Source of the DNA: Clostridiales bacterium
Lineage (GTDB): Bacteria > Bacillota > Clostridia > Saccharofermentanales > Saccharofermentanaceae
DNA length: 64,000 nucleotides
Assembly: GCA_017510605.1 (NCBI GenBank)
Contig: JAFWMQ010000011.1
Location: forward strand, 90,799-154,798
Reading direction: 5' to 3'
The notes below the pieces were generated by a model. That model ran no database searches. It had not been told where the DNA came from and worked only from the letters and a program-made list of their open reading frames with translations. How positions within the stretch are numbered: position 1 is the first letter of the stretch; every line of letters starts with the position of its first letter. Positions 16,955 through 26,075 of the stretch are shown here, piece after piece. The translations under genes and the position numbers were made by a program.

Positions 16955-17850
16955 TGAGCGGCAGAGCGTTTTTCAATTCTATCAGAGAAGGTTTTCGCGG
17001 AATAATCAGACACCCGCTTGTTACCATGGCATCGATAACAACTATCATGCTGATGCTTGTTATCATGGGCGCATTTTATATGTTCTCGGTAAATGCCAGA
17101 CGTATAATGACCAGGCTCTCCCAGAGACCTCCTATCGAGGTATACATGACACTTCAGTGTACAGAAGAAGAAAGGGATTTTGTTGCTAAGAAACTGAGCG
17201 AAAATCCTTCTATTATAGATTTTTCAATGGCATCTCCTCTTGAGAATTATGAGAGCTTCAAGAACAATCTCGGATCATCATCTTCTATCCTTGATGATTT
17301 TGATTACAATATGTATCTTCCTTATACATTCAGTCTCAGACTCTCAGATCCTTCTCTGGCAGATGCGGTCTGTGCGGAGATCTCCACATATACCGGAGTG
17401 TCTAAAGTTGCCCAGGAGAGCAATGTCATGACATTCCTTACCAGGGCATCCAGGATCGTAAATATCACCACGGCGGCATCATTTGTTGTTCTGTTTGTCA
17501 TAGCCCTGTTTATCATTTCCAACATGGTACGAATCTCCGTCTACTCCAGGGCGAGTGAGATCGAGATCATGAAATTTGTCGGAGCTACAAATAACTATAT
17601 AAGACTGCCTTATATAACCGAAGGCGCAATAGTAGGATTATTCAGTGCATTAACTTCGTGGGCCATAGTAACACTTGTATATCACCAGGTTTACGATAAA
17701 GCCATGAGGACTATTGATCCGGGAAGTTTTTATGCTCTGGCTACATCCAAATCGATCATGTGGCATGAACTTGTGATCCTCGTGGTTATGGGTCTGATCA
17801 TAGGTGCTGTCGGAAGCGGCATCTCCGTACGCAAGTATATAAAGGTATGA
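16954..17850 (+). CDS. ftsX: Cell division protein FtsX
   Basis: Membrane partner of FtsE. 298 aa, four transmembrane segments: one near the N-terminus (about 27-50), then an extracellular loop of about 120 residues (50-170), then three near the C-terminus. The conserved FtsX tail SRASEIEIMKFVGATNNYIRLPYITEGAIVGL is visible (in part ASEIEIMKFVGAT). The extracellular loop is where the murein hydrolase partner binds in other species; the M23 hydrolase encoded next is the obvious partner. Confidence 0.95.
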   Translation: MSGRAFFNSIREGFRGIIRHPLVTMASITTIMLMLVIMGAFYMFSVNARRIMTRLSQRPPIEVYMTLQCTEEERDFVAKKLSENPSIIDFSMASPLENYESFKNNLGSSSSILDDFDYNMYLPYTFSLRLSDPSLADAVCAEISTYTGVSKVAQESNVMTFLTRASRIVNITTAASFVVLFVIALFIISNMVRISVYSRASEIEIMKFVGATNNYIRLPYITEGAIVGLFSALTSWAIVTLVYHQVYDKAMRTIDPGSFYALATSKSIMWHELVILVVMGLIIGAVGSGISVRKYIKV

Positions 17851-19136
17851 GGCTGATGATGAATAACGTTGATACATCAGTAAAAAGGGATAATACGTGG
17901 TACAGGATCTTCAGAAGAGCCGCAATGTTCTTTGTTGCGCTTTTATGCTGTTTTGTGGCTACTGCCTCTAGTTCCTGGCTTACAGCTGAAAATGTTGTTG
18001 CCGTTGGCGGTATTCCGATAATCGTTAATGCGGTTACCAAGGATGATATTGAGGCCGCAAAGCGCAAGCGGGATGCGGCAAGAGCAGATGCCGCAAAAGC
18101 TTCAGATACTATCGCTGAACTTCAGGATAAGAAAACAGGTCTTCAGGGCGAGCTTGCCAAGCTTAATGAAGCAAACGAAGCCCAGAGAGAACAATACGAG
18201 ATAATCTATGCCCAGCTAGAGGCGGCTCTTGAAGAAAAAGCCAATGCGCTTGATGAGTTCCTTGAGGCACAGGAGAATCTCGAGAACCAGCAGAAACTCT
18301 TTTCTGAAAGAGTAACGGTCATGTTCGAATATCAGAATAAGTCTACTCTTGAAGTGCTTTTGGAATCTGACAGTATTGCAGGTTTCTTTACCAATATGGA
18401 ATTGATCACGCTTATAGCCGATGCGGATGCGCAGGCGATCGATCTGCTTCAGGTGGCTCTGGATGATGCCGAGCTCCAGGCTGAGATAAAGCTTCAATAT
18501 GCTGAAGATATGCAGGTAATAGCAGACGAGAAACAAAAGCAGCTCGATGAATTGAAGTCACTTATCGGAACTACGGAAGCTACGATAGAGAATGTCAATA
18601 CTGATATCGATTCCTGGGAAGCAAAAGAAGACGAACTTGAAGCTTATGCGGATTCCCTTAATGCAGAAGTTAAAAGACTTCAGCAGCAGTATGACCAGGA
18701 ACACTCTGCTAAGACCGTCGGAGGAGTTACTTTCCGCTGGCCGACATACAATCACGGAATTACATCATATTACGGTTACAGAATTCACCCTGTCTACGGC
18801 ACTAAGAAGTTCCATTCGGGAATAGATATCGGTGCCGGATACGGTGATACGATAATGGCCGCGGCAGCAGGAACCGTTATTTCTGTTTCCGAGCCTTATG
18901 AAGGATGCAATAAGGGCGGTACGGGTTACGGAAATTACTGTATTATCGATCACGGAAACGGTTATTCAACTCTCTACGGACATGCAAGAGATATTTATGT
19001 ATACCAGGGTCAGTATGTAAATGCGGGACAATCTATCGGAGAGGTCGGAAGCACCGGAACTTCAACGGGTGCCCACCTCCATTTTGAAGTCCGCATCTGG
19101 GGCGAGACTAAGGATCCTTTGAAATATTTGCCGTAA
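17847..19136 (+). CDS. M23 peptidoglycan hydrolase with coiled coil (EnvC/PcsB-like FtsEX partner)
   Basis: 429 aa. A hydrophobic N-terminal signal or anchor (about 24-45) is followed by two long coiled-coil stretches (about 70-160 and 205-280) and a C-terminal M23 domain (about 290-429). The zinc ligands are visible in HSGIDIG and HLHFEV, and the QYVNAGQSIGEVGSTGTSTGAH segment is typical of LytM/M23. The first ATG overlaps the ftsX stop (ATGA); in-frame ATGs at 17856 and 17859 have better spacing from GAGG and may be used. The coiled coil plus position after ftsX fit an FtsX-activated endopeptidase. Confidence 0.9.
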   Translation: MRLMMNNVDTSVKRDNTWYRIFRRAAMFFVALLCCFVATASSSWLTAENVVAVGGIPIIVNAVTKDDIEAAKRKRDAARADAAKASDTIAELQDKKTGLQGELAKLNEANEAQREQYEIIYAQLEAALEEKANALDEFLEAQENLENQQKLFSERVTVMFEYQNKSTLEVLLESDSIAGFFTNMELITLIADADAQAIDLLQVALDDAELQAEIKLQYAEDMQVIADEKQKQLDELKSLIGTTEATIENVNTDIDSWEAKEDELEAYADSLNAEVKRLQQQYDQEHSAKTVGGVTFRWPTYNHGITSYYGYRIHPVYGTKKFHSGIDIGAGYGDTIMAAAAGTVISVSEPYEGCNKGGTGYGNYCIIDHGNGYSTLYGHARDIYVYQGQYVNAGQSIGEVGSTGTSTGAHLHFEVRIWGETKDPLKYLP

Positions 19137-19141
19137 ATTCC

Positions 19142-19885
19142 ATGGAAGATAGTTTTTACGATATTCTTGCCGGTCATTACGATGATCTTCAGCTAAACGG
19201 TGACACATCTTTATGGTGTCCTTATATTTATGAACTTATTACCGGATTTTGCGGTAAAGAAAGCCCTGCAGTTACCGATCTCGGGTGCGGTACGGGTGTG
19301 ATCACAAATTATCTTGCTTCCAAAGGCCTGAAGACAACCGGTGTGGATCTGTCTCCTGACATGCTCTCGCTGGCGTCTTCCGGAGATGAGACCGGAACCG
19401 TTTCCTGGATATGCGCAGATATAACTTCATATGAGGGATCGCAGTGTGATTGTTTTATCTCCACGATGGATACTGTCGGTCATATAACTGATAAGGATGA
19501 TCTCTCGAAAATGTTCATGAATGTTTCCGCTCAGCTTGAGCCCGGCGGAATATTTATTTTCGATACCACATCAAAGCATCACTTTGAGGTTACTTTAGGT
19601 GATAATGTCTTCTATGAAGATTATGATGACTTTACTCTTTTGTGGGTAAACCACTATGATAAGGAGAATAAGATCAATCATGCGGAACTCACTCTTTTTG
19701 AGCTTTGTGAAGATGATCTTTACGAGAGATATGACGGTGAACTGACGGCCAGGTTTTATTCTCCCGAAGAGATAGAGGAATTGGCTGACAAAGCCGGTCT
19801 TAAAAAACTTGCCGTTTACGGTGAACTGAACAGGGAAGATCCTAAAGATTCCGATGAACGGGTTTTCTTTGTATTCGGTAAATAA
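19142..19885 (+). CDS. Class I SAM-dependent methyltransferase
   Basis: 247 aa. The SAM-binding motif I is TDLGCGTGVITNYLASKG, followed by the motif II acidic residue in TGVDLSPDML. The rest resembles the small-molecule methyltransferases often annotated Methyltransf_25/11. Substrate unknown. It begins 5 bp after the M23 gene with a weak ribosome site, and hslO follows 16 bp later. Confidence 0.82.
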   Translation: MEDSFYDILAGHYDDLQLNGDTSLWCPYIYELITGFCGKESPAVTDLGCGTGVITNYLASKGLKTTGVDLSPDMLSLASSGDETGTVSWICADITSYEGSQCDCFISTMDTVGHITDKDDLSKMFMNVSAQLEPGGIFIFDTTSKHHFEVTLGDNVFYEDYDDFTLLWVNHYDKENKINHAELTLFELCEDDLYERYDGELTARFYSPEEIEELADKAGLKKLAVYGELNREDPKDSDERVFFVFGK

Positions 19886-19901
19886 TATATAAGGAAGAGA
19901 T

Positions 19902-20807
19902 ATGTCAGATAACGCATACTATGTTCCGGGCGCACCCGAAGACCTGAAAAAAGATCATATTGTAAGAGCAGAGGGTCTCGGAGGTCTTGTTAAGTGTCTT
20001 TGTGTCAGCACAAGGCAGATCTGCGAGACGGCAAGAGTCATGCATCAGATGACTCCTGCTGCGACTGCTGCTTTGGGACGTTTTATGACCGGTTCTCTTC
20101 TGATCTCCGAATCAATGAAGAATGAATCAGATACCCAGACTACGATCATCAGAGGCGACGGTCCTTTGGAGGGAATGACATGTGTTGCCGATTTCGGATT
20201 TAAAGTAAGAGCGTATCCGATGGAACCTGTGATACCGACCGAATACCATAAACCCGGTAAGATAAATGTCGGCGCCGCAGTCGGAAAGGGAAGCCTTACG
20301 GTTATAAGGGATATAGGACTCAAAGAGCCCTATGTCGGTGTATCGGAACTTGTATCAGGCGAGATCGCGGAAGACTTTGCGTATTACCTTGCAAAATCCG
20401 AGCAGACAAAATCAATCGTGTCTCTTGGGGTACTTCTCGAGAAAGGAGCGGTATCAGAGGCCGGCGGACTTATGATCCAGCTGCTTCCGGGAGCCGGTGA
20501 GAACGAGATATCTTATCTTGAGAAAAGAGCCGCAGGATTCCCTGAGATATCATTCCTTTTCAGTGAAGGCTTTTCACCTGCGCAGATAATCGACCTGTTT
20601 ATAGGTGATCCCGACCTGAAGTATTTAGACGGTCAGGAAGTTGAGTTCAAATGCAACTGCAGCAGGGAGAGGATGTTATCAGGCCTTGCCGCTTTAGGCA
20701 AAAATGATCTGGAAGAGATCACAAAAGACGGCAAACCGGTAGAGACCGTATGCAGGTTTTGCAACAGCAAGTATGTTTTCGAGCCGGATGAACTTAAAAA
20801 CATTTAA
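19902..20807 (+). CDS. hslO: Redox-regulated chaperone Hsp33
   Basis: Holdase chaperone switched on by oxidation. 301 aa. The C-terminal zinc module shows the required four cysteines as CNC (KCNCSRERM) and CRFC (VCRFCNSKY). The N-terminal core has the ARVMHQMTPAATAALGR and RGDGPLEG motifs of the family. Ribosome site AAGGAAGAG. Confidence 0.95.
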   Translation: MSDNAYYVPGAPEDLKKDHIVRAEGLGGLVKCLCVSTRQICETARVMHQMTPAATAALGRFMTGSLLISESMKNESDTQTTIIRGDGPLEGMTCVADFGFKVRAYPMEPVIPTEYHKPGKINVGAAVGKGSLTVIRDIGLKEPYVGVSELVSGEIAEDFAYYLAKSEQTKSIVSLGVLLEKGAVSEAGGLMIQLLPGAGENEISYLEKRAAGFPEISFLFSEGFSPAQIIDLFIGDPDLKYLDGQEVEFKCNCSRERMLSGLAALGKNDLEEITKDGKPVETVCRFCNSKYVFEPDELKNI

Positions 20808-20835
20808 AAATCTAGGCAAATTTGTAAAAAAGTGC

Positions 20836-20864
20836 TTGCAAATCCCAAATCAAGATAGTAGAAT
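20836..20864 (+). promoter_or_regulatory. Promoter of the S10-spc operon
   Basis: TTGCAA (20836-20841), 17-bp spacer, TAGAAT (20859-20864). The start is expected near 20871, giving a leader of about 320 nt before rpsJ. Confidence 0.8.
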
Positions 20865-20870
20865 ACCTTT

Positions 20871-21191
20871 CGCACGCGTCTAAACAGGGTGTATTCTGCC
20901 CTGAAAACGAGTGATAAGGCTTTGATAACGGAGATTGCCACGAGGTGAGGCGCCAGCTGCGCGGAAACTCACGAGGTGGGGAACTTCGAAGGAGCCGAAG
21001 GCGGAGGATACGATCCGATGCCGTCTCAGGACCCTTAAGTCTGAGAGTTCGAAGCAGTACGCTACTGCCCAGAGAACCAAAGTGCTTCCTTAAGGAGGTA
21101 ACTGGATAGTCTGGGTTTTTGAATGGAAAGCCAAGACACTCCCGACAGGGTTGAGAAAAAGAAATACAGCTTATATAAGGAGGCCAACAAA
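20871..21191 (+). promoter_or_regulatory. Structured leader of the S10-spc ribosomal protein operon
   Basis: About 320 nt without a plausible gene but packed with hairpins: CAGGG/CCCTG (20885-20903), GTGAG/CTCAC with an inner GCGC/GCGC, an outer pairing between the two TTCGAA-containing segments (near 20983 and 21048), GGAT/ATCC, CTCAG/CTGAG, and CAGTA/TACTG (21055-21067). A terminator-like hairpin closes the series. Such a leader suggests autoregulation by a ribosomal protein, as with L4 on the E. coli S10 leader; no match to a known family is claimed. Confidence 0.65.
21068..21120 (+). terminator. Attenuator-like hairpin in the S10 operon leader
   Basis: CCCAGA (21068-21073) pairs with TCTGGG (21110-21115); inside, CCA (21077-21079) pairs with TGG (21103-21105) and CTTCC (21085-21089) with GGAGG (21094-21098) around a TTAA loop; five T follow at once. 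It lies 71 bp before the rpsJ ATG, so it would have to be conditional. The neighbouring CAGTA/TACTG hairpin ends where this stem begins. Confidence 0.6.
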
Positions 21192-21509
21192 ATGGCAGCA
21201 AAGACAACAATGGTCAGAATTAAGCTCAAGGCTTATGATCACAAGATCCTCGACGAGAGCGCAAAGCTTATCGTAGATGCACTTGCCCGTGACGATGCAA
21301 GCTTCTCCGGTCCTATCCCGCTCCCTACAGAGAAAGAGGTAGTTACGATCCTTCGTTCACCTCACGTAAATAAAGATTCCCGTGAGCAGTTCGAGCAGAG
21401 AACTCACAAGAGAATCATCGACGTCTATACACCGTCTTCACAGACGATGGATGACATTGGCAAGCTTGACATGCCTGCAGGCGTTTCTATTGAAGTAAAG
21501 ATCAAATAA
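21192..21509 (+). CDS. rpsJ: Small ribosomal subunit protein uS10
   Basis: 105 aa, starting at the ATG preceded by AAGGAGG (21178-21184 region) rather than at the in-frame ATG 69 bp upstream, which has no ribosome site and lies in the leader. [23 protein letters not shown] and [12 protein letters not shown] are diagnostic of S10, which is also the transcription antitermination factor NusE. First gene of the operon. Confidence 0.97.
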   Translation: MAAKTTMVRIKLKAYDHKILDESAKLIVDALARDDASFSGPIPLPTEKEVVTILRSPHVNKDSREQFEQRTHKRIIDVYTPSSQTMDDIGKLDMPAGVSIEVKIK

Positions 21510-21514
21510 AAACG

Positions 21515-21600
21515 CTTGTGGCTTTAATCGGCATTTGAGGAACGCCAAGCCTTAAGTAGCCGAGGTCACGTTCTCCGGGAAACCGCTGAACCAATAACCT
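21515..21600 (+). promoter_or_regulatory. Structured intercistronic element between rpsJ and rplC
   Basis: The rpsJ-rplC gap is 110 bp, far longer than most gaps in this operon. GGCTT (21520-21524) pairs with AAGCC (21547-21551) with GGC/GCC stacked inside; a second hairpin pairs GGT (21564-21566) with ACC (21590-21592) and CGG/CCG closing a GAAA tetraloop (21579-21582). A binding site for a ribosomal protein or an RNase site is plausible. Confidence 0.5.
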
Positions 21601-21619
21601 AATAGGAGGAAAGAACTTT

Positions 21620-22252
21620 ATGACGAAATTCATCATTGGCAGAAAGTCCGGCATGACACAGTTGTTCGATGAGAACGGCAATGTTATTCCGGCAACCGTT
21701 ATAAGCTGCGAGCCTATGTATGTGCTCCAGAACAAGACGGTAGAGACTGACGGATACAAGGCCTGCAAAGTAGGCACAGGATCCATCAGAGCAAAGCTTG
21801 TAAACAAGCCTGATGCAGGACAGTTCAAGAAGGCTGACGTTGAGCCTAAGAGAATTATCCGCGAGTTCACACCCGACGAGGAGTACAGCCTCGGACAGGA
21901 GATCAAAGTATCCGATATGTTTGCTGTCGGCGACAAGGTTGACGTAAGCGGCATATCAAAGGGTAAGGGATTCCAGGGCAACATCAAGCGTCACGGTCAG
22001 AAGGGTGGTCCTTCAGGCCACGGCTCCATGTATCACAGAAGAGTCGGTTCAATGGGCGCTACTTCCACACCAGGTAGAGTTGTACCCGGTAAGAAGATGC
22101 CTGGACATATGGGCGCAGTTAACTGCACGGTACAGAATCTCAGCGTTGTCATGGTTGACGGCGACAGAGGAATCCTCGTAATCAGAGGCGCTATACCGGG
22201 ACCTAAGGGCGGAATCGTAACAGTACAGAATACTGTTAAGGCCGCTAAATAA
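21620..22252 (+). CDS. rplC: Large ribosomal subunit protein uL3
   Basis: 210 aa. GRKSGMTQLFDENGNVIPATV and the KGKGFQGNIKRHGQKGGPSGHGS core, including the conserved Gln/His region that is methylated in other bacteria, identify L3. Ribosome site AGGAGG. Confidence 0.97.
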   Translation: MTKFIIGRKSGMTQLFDENGNVIPATVISCEPMYVLQNKTVETDGYKACKVGTGSIRAKLVNKPDAGQFKKADVEPKRIIREFTPDEEYSLGQEIKVSDMFAVGDKVDVSGISKGKGFQGNIKRHGQKGGPSGHGSMYHRRVGSMGATSTPGRVVPGKKMPGHMGAVNCTVQNLSVVMVDGDRGILVIRGAIPGPKGGIVTVQNTVKAAK

Positions 22253-22269
22253 GACGGAGGAACAGAATA

Positions 22270-22893
22270 ATGGCTAAAATTGATATTAAAGATCTAACAG
22301 GTGCCGTTAAGGGTTCCATCGAGCTTTCCGATGAGATTTTCGGCATTGAGCCCAACGAAGCTGCAATGTCTACAGTAGTTAGAAATCAGCTCGCAAACAG
22401 AAGACAGGGCACACAGAAGACAAAGACAAGAAGCGAAGTATCCGGCGGTGGTAAGCGTCCTTACAGACAGAAGGGTACAGGCCGTGCACGTCATGGTTCA
22501 ACACGTTCCGCACAGTATGTAGGCGGCGGAATCATCTTTGGACCCAACCCCAGATCATACAGCTACACAGTACCTAAGAAGATCAAGAGACTCGCATTGA
22601 AGTCAGCTCTTTCTTCCAAGGTTGCTTCAGATAAGATGATCGTTATCGAGAACATGGATCTTGATGAAGTAAAGACAGCAACAGTTGCTAAGGCTCTTAA
22701 GGCTATCGGCGCTGGTGACTCTTCACTTATCGTTCTCGAGGGCGTTAACAGAAACGCAGAGCTTTCTGCAAGAAATATCAAGGATGTTAAGACAGCATTG
22801 GTCAACACGATCAACGTTATGGACATCCTCAAGTATGACAGCTTCGTAGCTACAAAGGCTGCGGTTGAGAAGATCGAGGAGGTGTACAAATGA
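22270..22893 (+). CDS. rplD: Large ribosomal subunit protein uL4
   Basis: 207 aa. TRSEVSGGGKRPYRQKGTGRARHGS is the L4 extended loop that lines the exit tunnel (key residues GGKRPYRQKGTGRAR). L4 is the autoregulator of the S10 operon in E. coli, making it a candidate ligand for the leader here. Its stop overlaps the rplW start. Confidence 0.97.
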   Translation: MAKIDIKDLTGAVKGSIELSDEIFGIEPNEAAMSTVVRNQLANRRQGTQKTKTRSEVSGGGKRPYRQKGTGRARHGSTRSAQYVGGGIIFGPNPRSYSYTVPKKIKRLALKSALSSKVASDKMIVIENMDLDEVKTATVAKALKAIGAGDSSLIVLEGVNRNAELSARNIKDVKTALVNTINVMDILKYDSFVATKAAVEKIEEVYK

Positions 22894-23243
22894 AATCACC
22901 CTATGATGTAATCATTAAGCCCGTCATCACAGAAAAGACGATGGCTATCACTGAAGAGGGCAAGTACACATTCGTAGTTGCACCTGATGCAGAAAAGCCT
23001 GAGATCAAGGCTGCAGCTGAGAAGCTCTTCGGTGTTAAGGTTTTATCCGTTAATGTTGCTAACTTCGACGGTAAGACAAGAAGACTCAGAAACAAGCCCG
23101 GTAAGACAGCTGCTTATAAGAAGGCAGTCGTAACTATCGCTACTGATTCTGCTGAGAACACATACCTCGGCAAGGGCGGCAAGGCAGTTAAGACCGGTAA
23201 GAAGAATAAGACGTCAATCGAAGAATTCGGTTTTGGTCAGTAA
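22890..23243 (+). CDS. rplW: Large ribosomal subunit protein uL23
   Basis: 117 aa. YDVIIKPVITEKTM and VKVLSVNVANFDGKTRR are typical of L23, which forms the docking site for trigger factor and SRP at the tunnel exit. ATGA overlap with rplD. The C-terminus has about 15 extra residues compared with the commonest bacterial length. Confidence 0.96.
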   Translation: MKSPYDVIIKPVITEKTMAITEEGKYTFVVAPDAEKPEIKAAAEKLFGVKVLSVNVANFDGKTRRLRNKPGKTAAYKKAVVTIATDSAENTYLGKGGKAVKTGKKNKTSIEEFGFGQ

Positions 23244-23267
23244 TGTAATCGAAGGAGAGATAATAAA

Positions 23268-24098
23268 ATGGCAGTAAAAACATTTAAACCTACTTCTCCG
23301 GCAGTGCGTGGAATGGCCATAGCTGACTATTCCCAGATAACAAAGAAGGCCCCGGAGAAGAGCCTTCTTAAAGCAAGGAAGAAGACAGGCGGCCGTAACT
23401 CTTATGGCCGTATCACGGTTCGCCATATCGGCGGCGGTAACCGTACCAAGCTTAGAGTAATCGATTGGAAGCGTGACAGAGTAGGTATCCCTGCTACAGT
23501 CAAGGCAATCGAGTACGATCCTAACAGAACAGCATATTTGGCACTCATTCAGTATATTGACGGTGTCAAGTCATACATACTCGCTCCCGAGGGCCTCAAG
23601 GTAGGTCACAAGGTTGAGAGCGGTCCGGATGCAGATATCCTTAACGGCAACGTTCTTCCTATTTCCTCTATCCCGGTAGGTACAGTTATCTGCTGCGTAG
23701 AGATGAATCCCGGCAAGGGCGCTCAGCTCGTAAGAACAGCAGGTGCTTCCGCACAGCTCATGGCTAAGGAGAACGGCTACGCTCAGATCCGTCTTCCTTC
23801 CGGTGAGGTTCGTATGGTTCCCGAGAAGTGCCGCGCAATGATCGGTTCCATCGGCAACGCAGAGCACGAGAACGTTAAGCTCGGTAAAGCCGGTAAGTCC
23901 AGACACGCAGGCGTAAGACCTTCTGTAAGAGGTGTCGTAATGAACCCTAACGATCACCCTCACGGCGGTGGTGAAGGTAAGTCTCCTATCGGTCTCCCGG
24001 GTCCTGTTACACCTTGGGGTGTTCCTACACTCGGTAAGAAGACACGTAATAAGAAGAAGCAATCAAGCAAGTATATTGTTAAGTCGAGAAAGGCATAA
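23268..24098 (+). CDS. rplB: Large ribosomal subunit protein uL2
   Basis: 276 aa, standard length. [30 protein letters not shown] and the C-terminal [18 protein letters not shown], which contains the conserved histidine near the peptidyl transferase centre, are intact. Confidence 0.98.
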   Translation: MAVKTFKPTSPAVRGMAIADYSQITKKAPEKSLLKARKKTGGRNSYGRITVRHIGGGNRTKLRVIDWKRDRVGIPATVKAIEYDPNRTAYLALIQYIDGVKSYILAPEGLKVGHKVESGPDADILNGNVLPISSIPVGTVICCVEMNPGKGAQLVRTAGASAQLMAKENGYAQIRLPSGEVRMVPEKCRAMIGSIGNAEHENVKLGKAGKSRHAGVRPSVRGVVMNPNDHPHGGGEGKSPIGLPGPVTPWGVPTLGKKTRNKKKQSSKYIVKSRKA

Positions 24099-24110
24099 GG
24101 AGGCAGTTCA

Positions 24111-24392
24111 ATGAGTAGATCAACCAAAAAGGGCTATTACGTTCAGGACGCTCTCATGAAGAAGGTCCAGGCATTGAATGATGCTAACGACAAGAAGATC
24201 ATCCAGACTTGGTCAAGAGCTTCGACGATCTTCCCTGAATTCGTCGGCCATACAATTGCAGTTTATGACGGTCACAAGCATGTTCCGGTATACATTACCG
24301 AGGATATGGTAGGACATAAGCTTGGCGAGTTCGCACCTACACGTAAGTTCGGCGGCCACACAAGCAACGAGAAGTCCGCTTCTAACTCATAA
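24111..24392 (+). CDS. rpsS: Small ribosomal subunit protein uS19
   Basis: 93 aa. [32 protein letters not shown] and [13 protein letters not shown] are the S19 signatures. Ribosome site AAGGAGG overlaps the downstream region of rplB. Confidence 0.97.
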   Translation: MSRSTKKGYYVQDALMKKVQALNDANDKKIIQTWSRASTIFPEFVGHTIAVYDGHKHVPVYITEDMVGHKLGEFAPTRKFGGHTSNEKSASNS

Positions 24393-24405
24393 GGAGGAAA
24401 TTTCT

Positions 24406-24882
24406 GTGGAAAAGATTATTTTAAGCAGAGACAATATTGAGAAGAACCGCGATAAGATCCTCGAAGCTTATGCGGCACCTTCCAAGTCTTCAAATAAGCT
24501 CCCCACTCCTACAAAGAAGCAGAGAAAGCTTCTCGGAATGGGAAGAGACAGAGGAACAGCAACAGCTAAGTACATTAGAATTGCTCCCCGTAAGGTAAGA
24601 GTAGTTGCTAATCTCATCAAGGGTAAGTCTTTAGATGATGCTTATGCTATTCTCACATACACTCCCAAGGCAGCATCACCGGTTATCGCTAAGGTCTTAA
24701 AGTCTGCTGAAGCAAACGCTGTCAACAACTTTGACCTTTCCAGAGACAAGCTCTATGTTGCTGATTGTATTTCCAACCCCGGCCCCGTGCTCAAGAGATA
24801 CATCCCCAGAGCAAGAGGTTCGGCTAGTTCGATCAAGAAGAGAACAAGTCACGTTACTGTAGTTCTCAAGGAAAGGGTATAA
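24406..24882 (+). CDS. rplV: Large ribosomal subunit protein uL22 with N-terminal extension
   Basis: 158 aa from a GTG at 24406 that follows AAGGAGG at 7-bp spacing. The L22 core begins at ATAKYIRIAPRKVRVVANLI and runs to the C-terminus, including the tunnel-lining loop (PRARGSASSIKKRTSH). L22 is usually about 110 aa; here roughly 48 residues precede the core (EKIILSRDNIEKNRDKIL... then PTKKQRKLLGMG). No ribosome site lies closer to the core, so the extension appears translated. Confidence 0.95.
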   Translation: MEKIILSRDNIEKNRDKILEAYAAPSKSSNKLPTPTKKQRKLLGMGRDRGTATAKYIRIAPRKVRVVANLIKGKSLDDAYAILTYTPKAASPVIAKVLKSAEANAVNNFDLSRDKLYVADCISNPGPVLKRYIPRARGSASSIKKRTSHVTVVLKERV

Positions 24883-24894
24883 GGAGGTTTAAGC

Positions 24895-25644
24895 ATGGGT
24901 CAGAAAGTTAACCCGAATGGACTTAGAGTAGGCGTTATCGATGACTGGAGCTCACACTGGTATGCCGACAAGAATACCTTTTCTGAATGTCTTGTCGAAG
25001 ATCAGAAGATCCGTGAGTTCGTTTTAAAGGCAGTTGAGCCTATTGCAAGAGGCAACGCTAAGAAGCCCGTAGATGAGAACCGCACAAATGTTGCAGGTGT
25101 TTCAAAGGTCATCATCGACCGTAAGGGCACAGACAGGATCAACGTTATTGTTAAGACAGCACGTCCTTCGCTCGTTGGCGGAGACAAGGGCTCAGGAAGA
25201 ATGGCTCTTAAGGATGCTCTCGAGAAGGAATTCAACAAGAACGTATCCAAGGATAAGAAGAGAGTATTCACAGTTGATATCGAAGTTATTAAGAACAGCG
25301 ATACAGATGCACTCCTCGTAGCTCAGAACATTGCAGCTCAGTTAGAGAACCGTGCAAGCTTCAGAAGAGCAATGAAGAGAGCAATGCAGATGGCTATGAA
25401 GCAGCCCGGTGTTCTCGGAATCAAGACAAAGTGCTCCGGCCGTTTGGGCGGTGCCGAGATCGCAAGATCCGAGACATATCACGAGGGTACTATCCCGCTT
25501 CAGACCCTCCGTGCCGATATCGATTACGGTTTTGCTGAAGCAAAGACAACATACGGAATCATCGGCGTTAAGGTCTGGATCTACAAGGGTGAGGTATTCG
25601 GCCAGAAGAGCCAGTCTAAGAAGTCTGAAGGAGGAAAAGCTTAA
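24895..25644 (+). CDS. rpsC: Small ribosomal subunit protein uS3
   Basis: 249 aa. [18 protein letters not shown] at the N-terminus, a KH domain in the middle ([20 protein letters not shown]) and the S3 C-terminal domain ([20 protein letters not shown]). Length is slightly above the usual 220-230 aa. The stop overlaps the start of rplP by one base. Confidence 0.97.
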   Translation: MGQKVNPNGLRVGVIDDWSSHWYADKNTFSECLVEDQKIREFVLKAVEPIARGNAKKPVDENRTNVAGVSKVIIDRKGTDRINVIVKTARPSLVGGDKGSGRMALKDALEKEFNKNVSKDKKRVFTVDIEVIKNSDTDALLVAQNIAAQLENRASFRRAMKRAMQMAMKQPGVLGIKTKCSGRLGGAEIARSETYHEGTIPLQTLRADIDYGFAEAKTTYGIIGVKVWIYKGEVFGQKSQSKKSEGGKA

Positions 25645-26075
25645 TGTTACTTCCTAAGAGAACAAAGTATAGAAAGCAGCAGAGAGGCCGCATGAAGGGC
25701 CAGGCTCACCGCGGAAACTTCGTAGCTTACGGTGATTACGGTCTTGTAGCTCTTGAGCCCTGCTGGATCAAGTCAAATCAGATCGAAGCTGCCCGTGTCG
25801 CTATCAACAGATACGTTAAGCGTGGCGGTAAGGTATGGATCAAGATCTTCCCTGATAAACCGGTTTCAAAGAAACCTGCACAGGTCCGAATGGGTTCAGG
25901 TAAGGCAGCTAACGAGTATTGGTGCGCTGTAGTAAGACCCGGAAGAGTTCTTTTCGAGATCGCAGGTGTTACTGAAGAGCAGGCAAGAGAAGCAATGAGA
26001 CTTGCAGGACATAAACTCCCTTGCAAGACAAAGTTTATCGCAAAGGTAAAGGAGGAAAGCGCAAATGAAGGTTGA
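25644..26075 (+). CDS. rplP: Large ribosomal subunit protein uL16
   Basis: 143 aa. [19 protein letters not shown] and [19 protein letters not shown] are diagnostic; the conserved RMGSGKA follows. It overlaps rpsC by one base and rpmC by 11 bp. Confidence 0.97.
   Translation: MLLPKRTKYRKQQRGRMKGQAHRGNFVAYGDYGLVALEPCWIKSNQIEAARVAINRYVKRGGKVWIKIFPDKPVSKKPAQVRMGSGKAANEYWCAVVRPGRVLFEIAGVTEEQAREAMRLAGHKLPCKTKFIAKVKEESANEG

Noticed and set aside
20941..21090. Partial similarity of the S10 leader to the M-box (magnesium) riboswitch: AGGTGAGGCGCC and GCTACTGCCC
   Set aside because: In the M-box these blocks are some 10-20 nt apart; here about 110 nt separate them, the 3' AAAGCTCT element is missing, and the downstream genes are ribosomal. 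Chance similarity is more likely.
21123..21191. In-frame upstream ATG that would extend S10 by 23 residues
   Set aside because: No ribosome site, lies in the leader just after the attenuator, and the extension has no counterpart in S10; AAGGAGG precedes the ATG at 21192.
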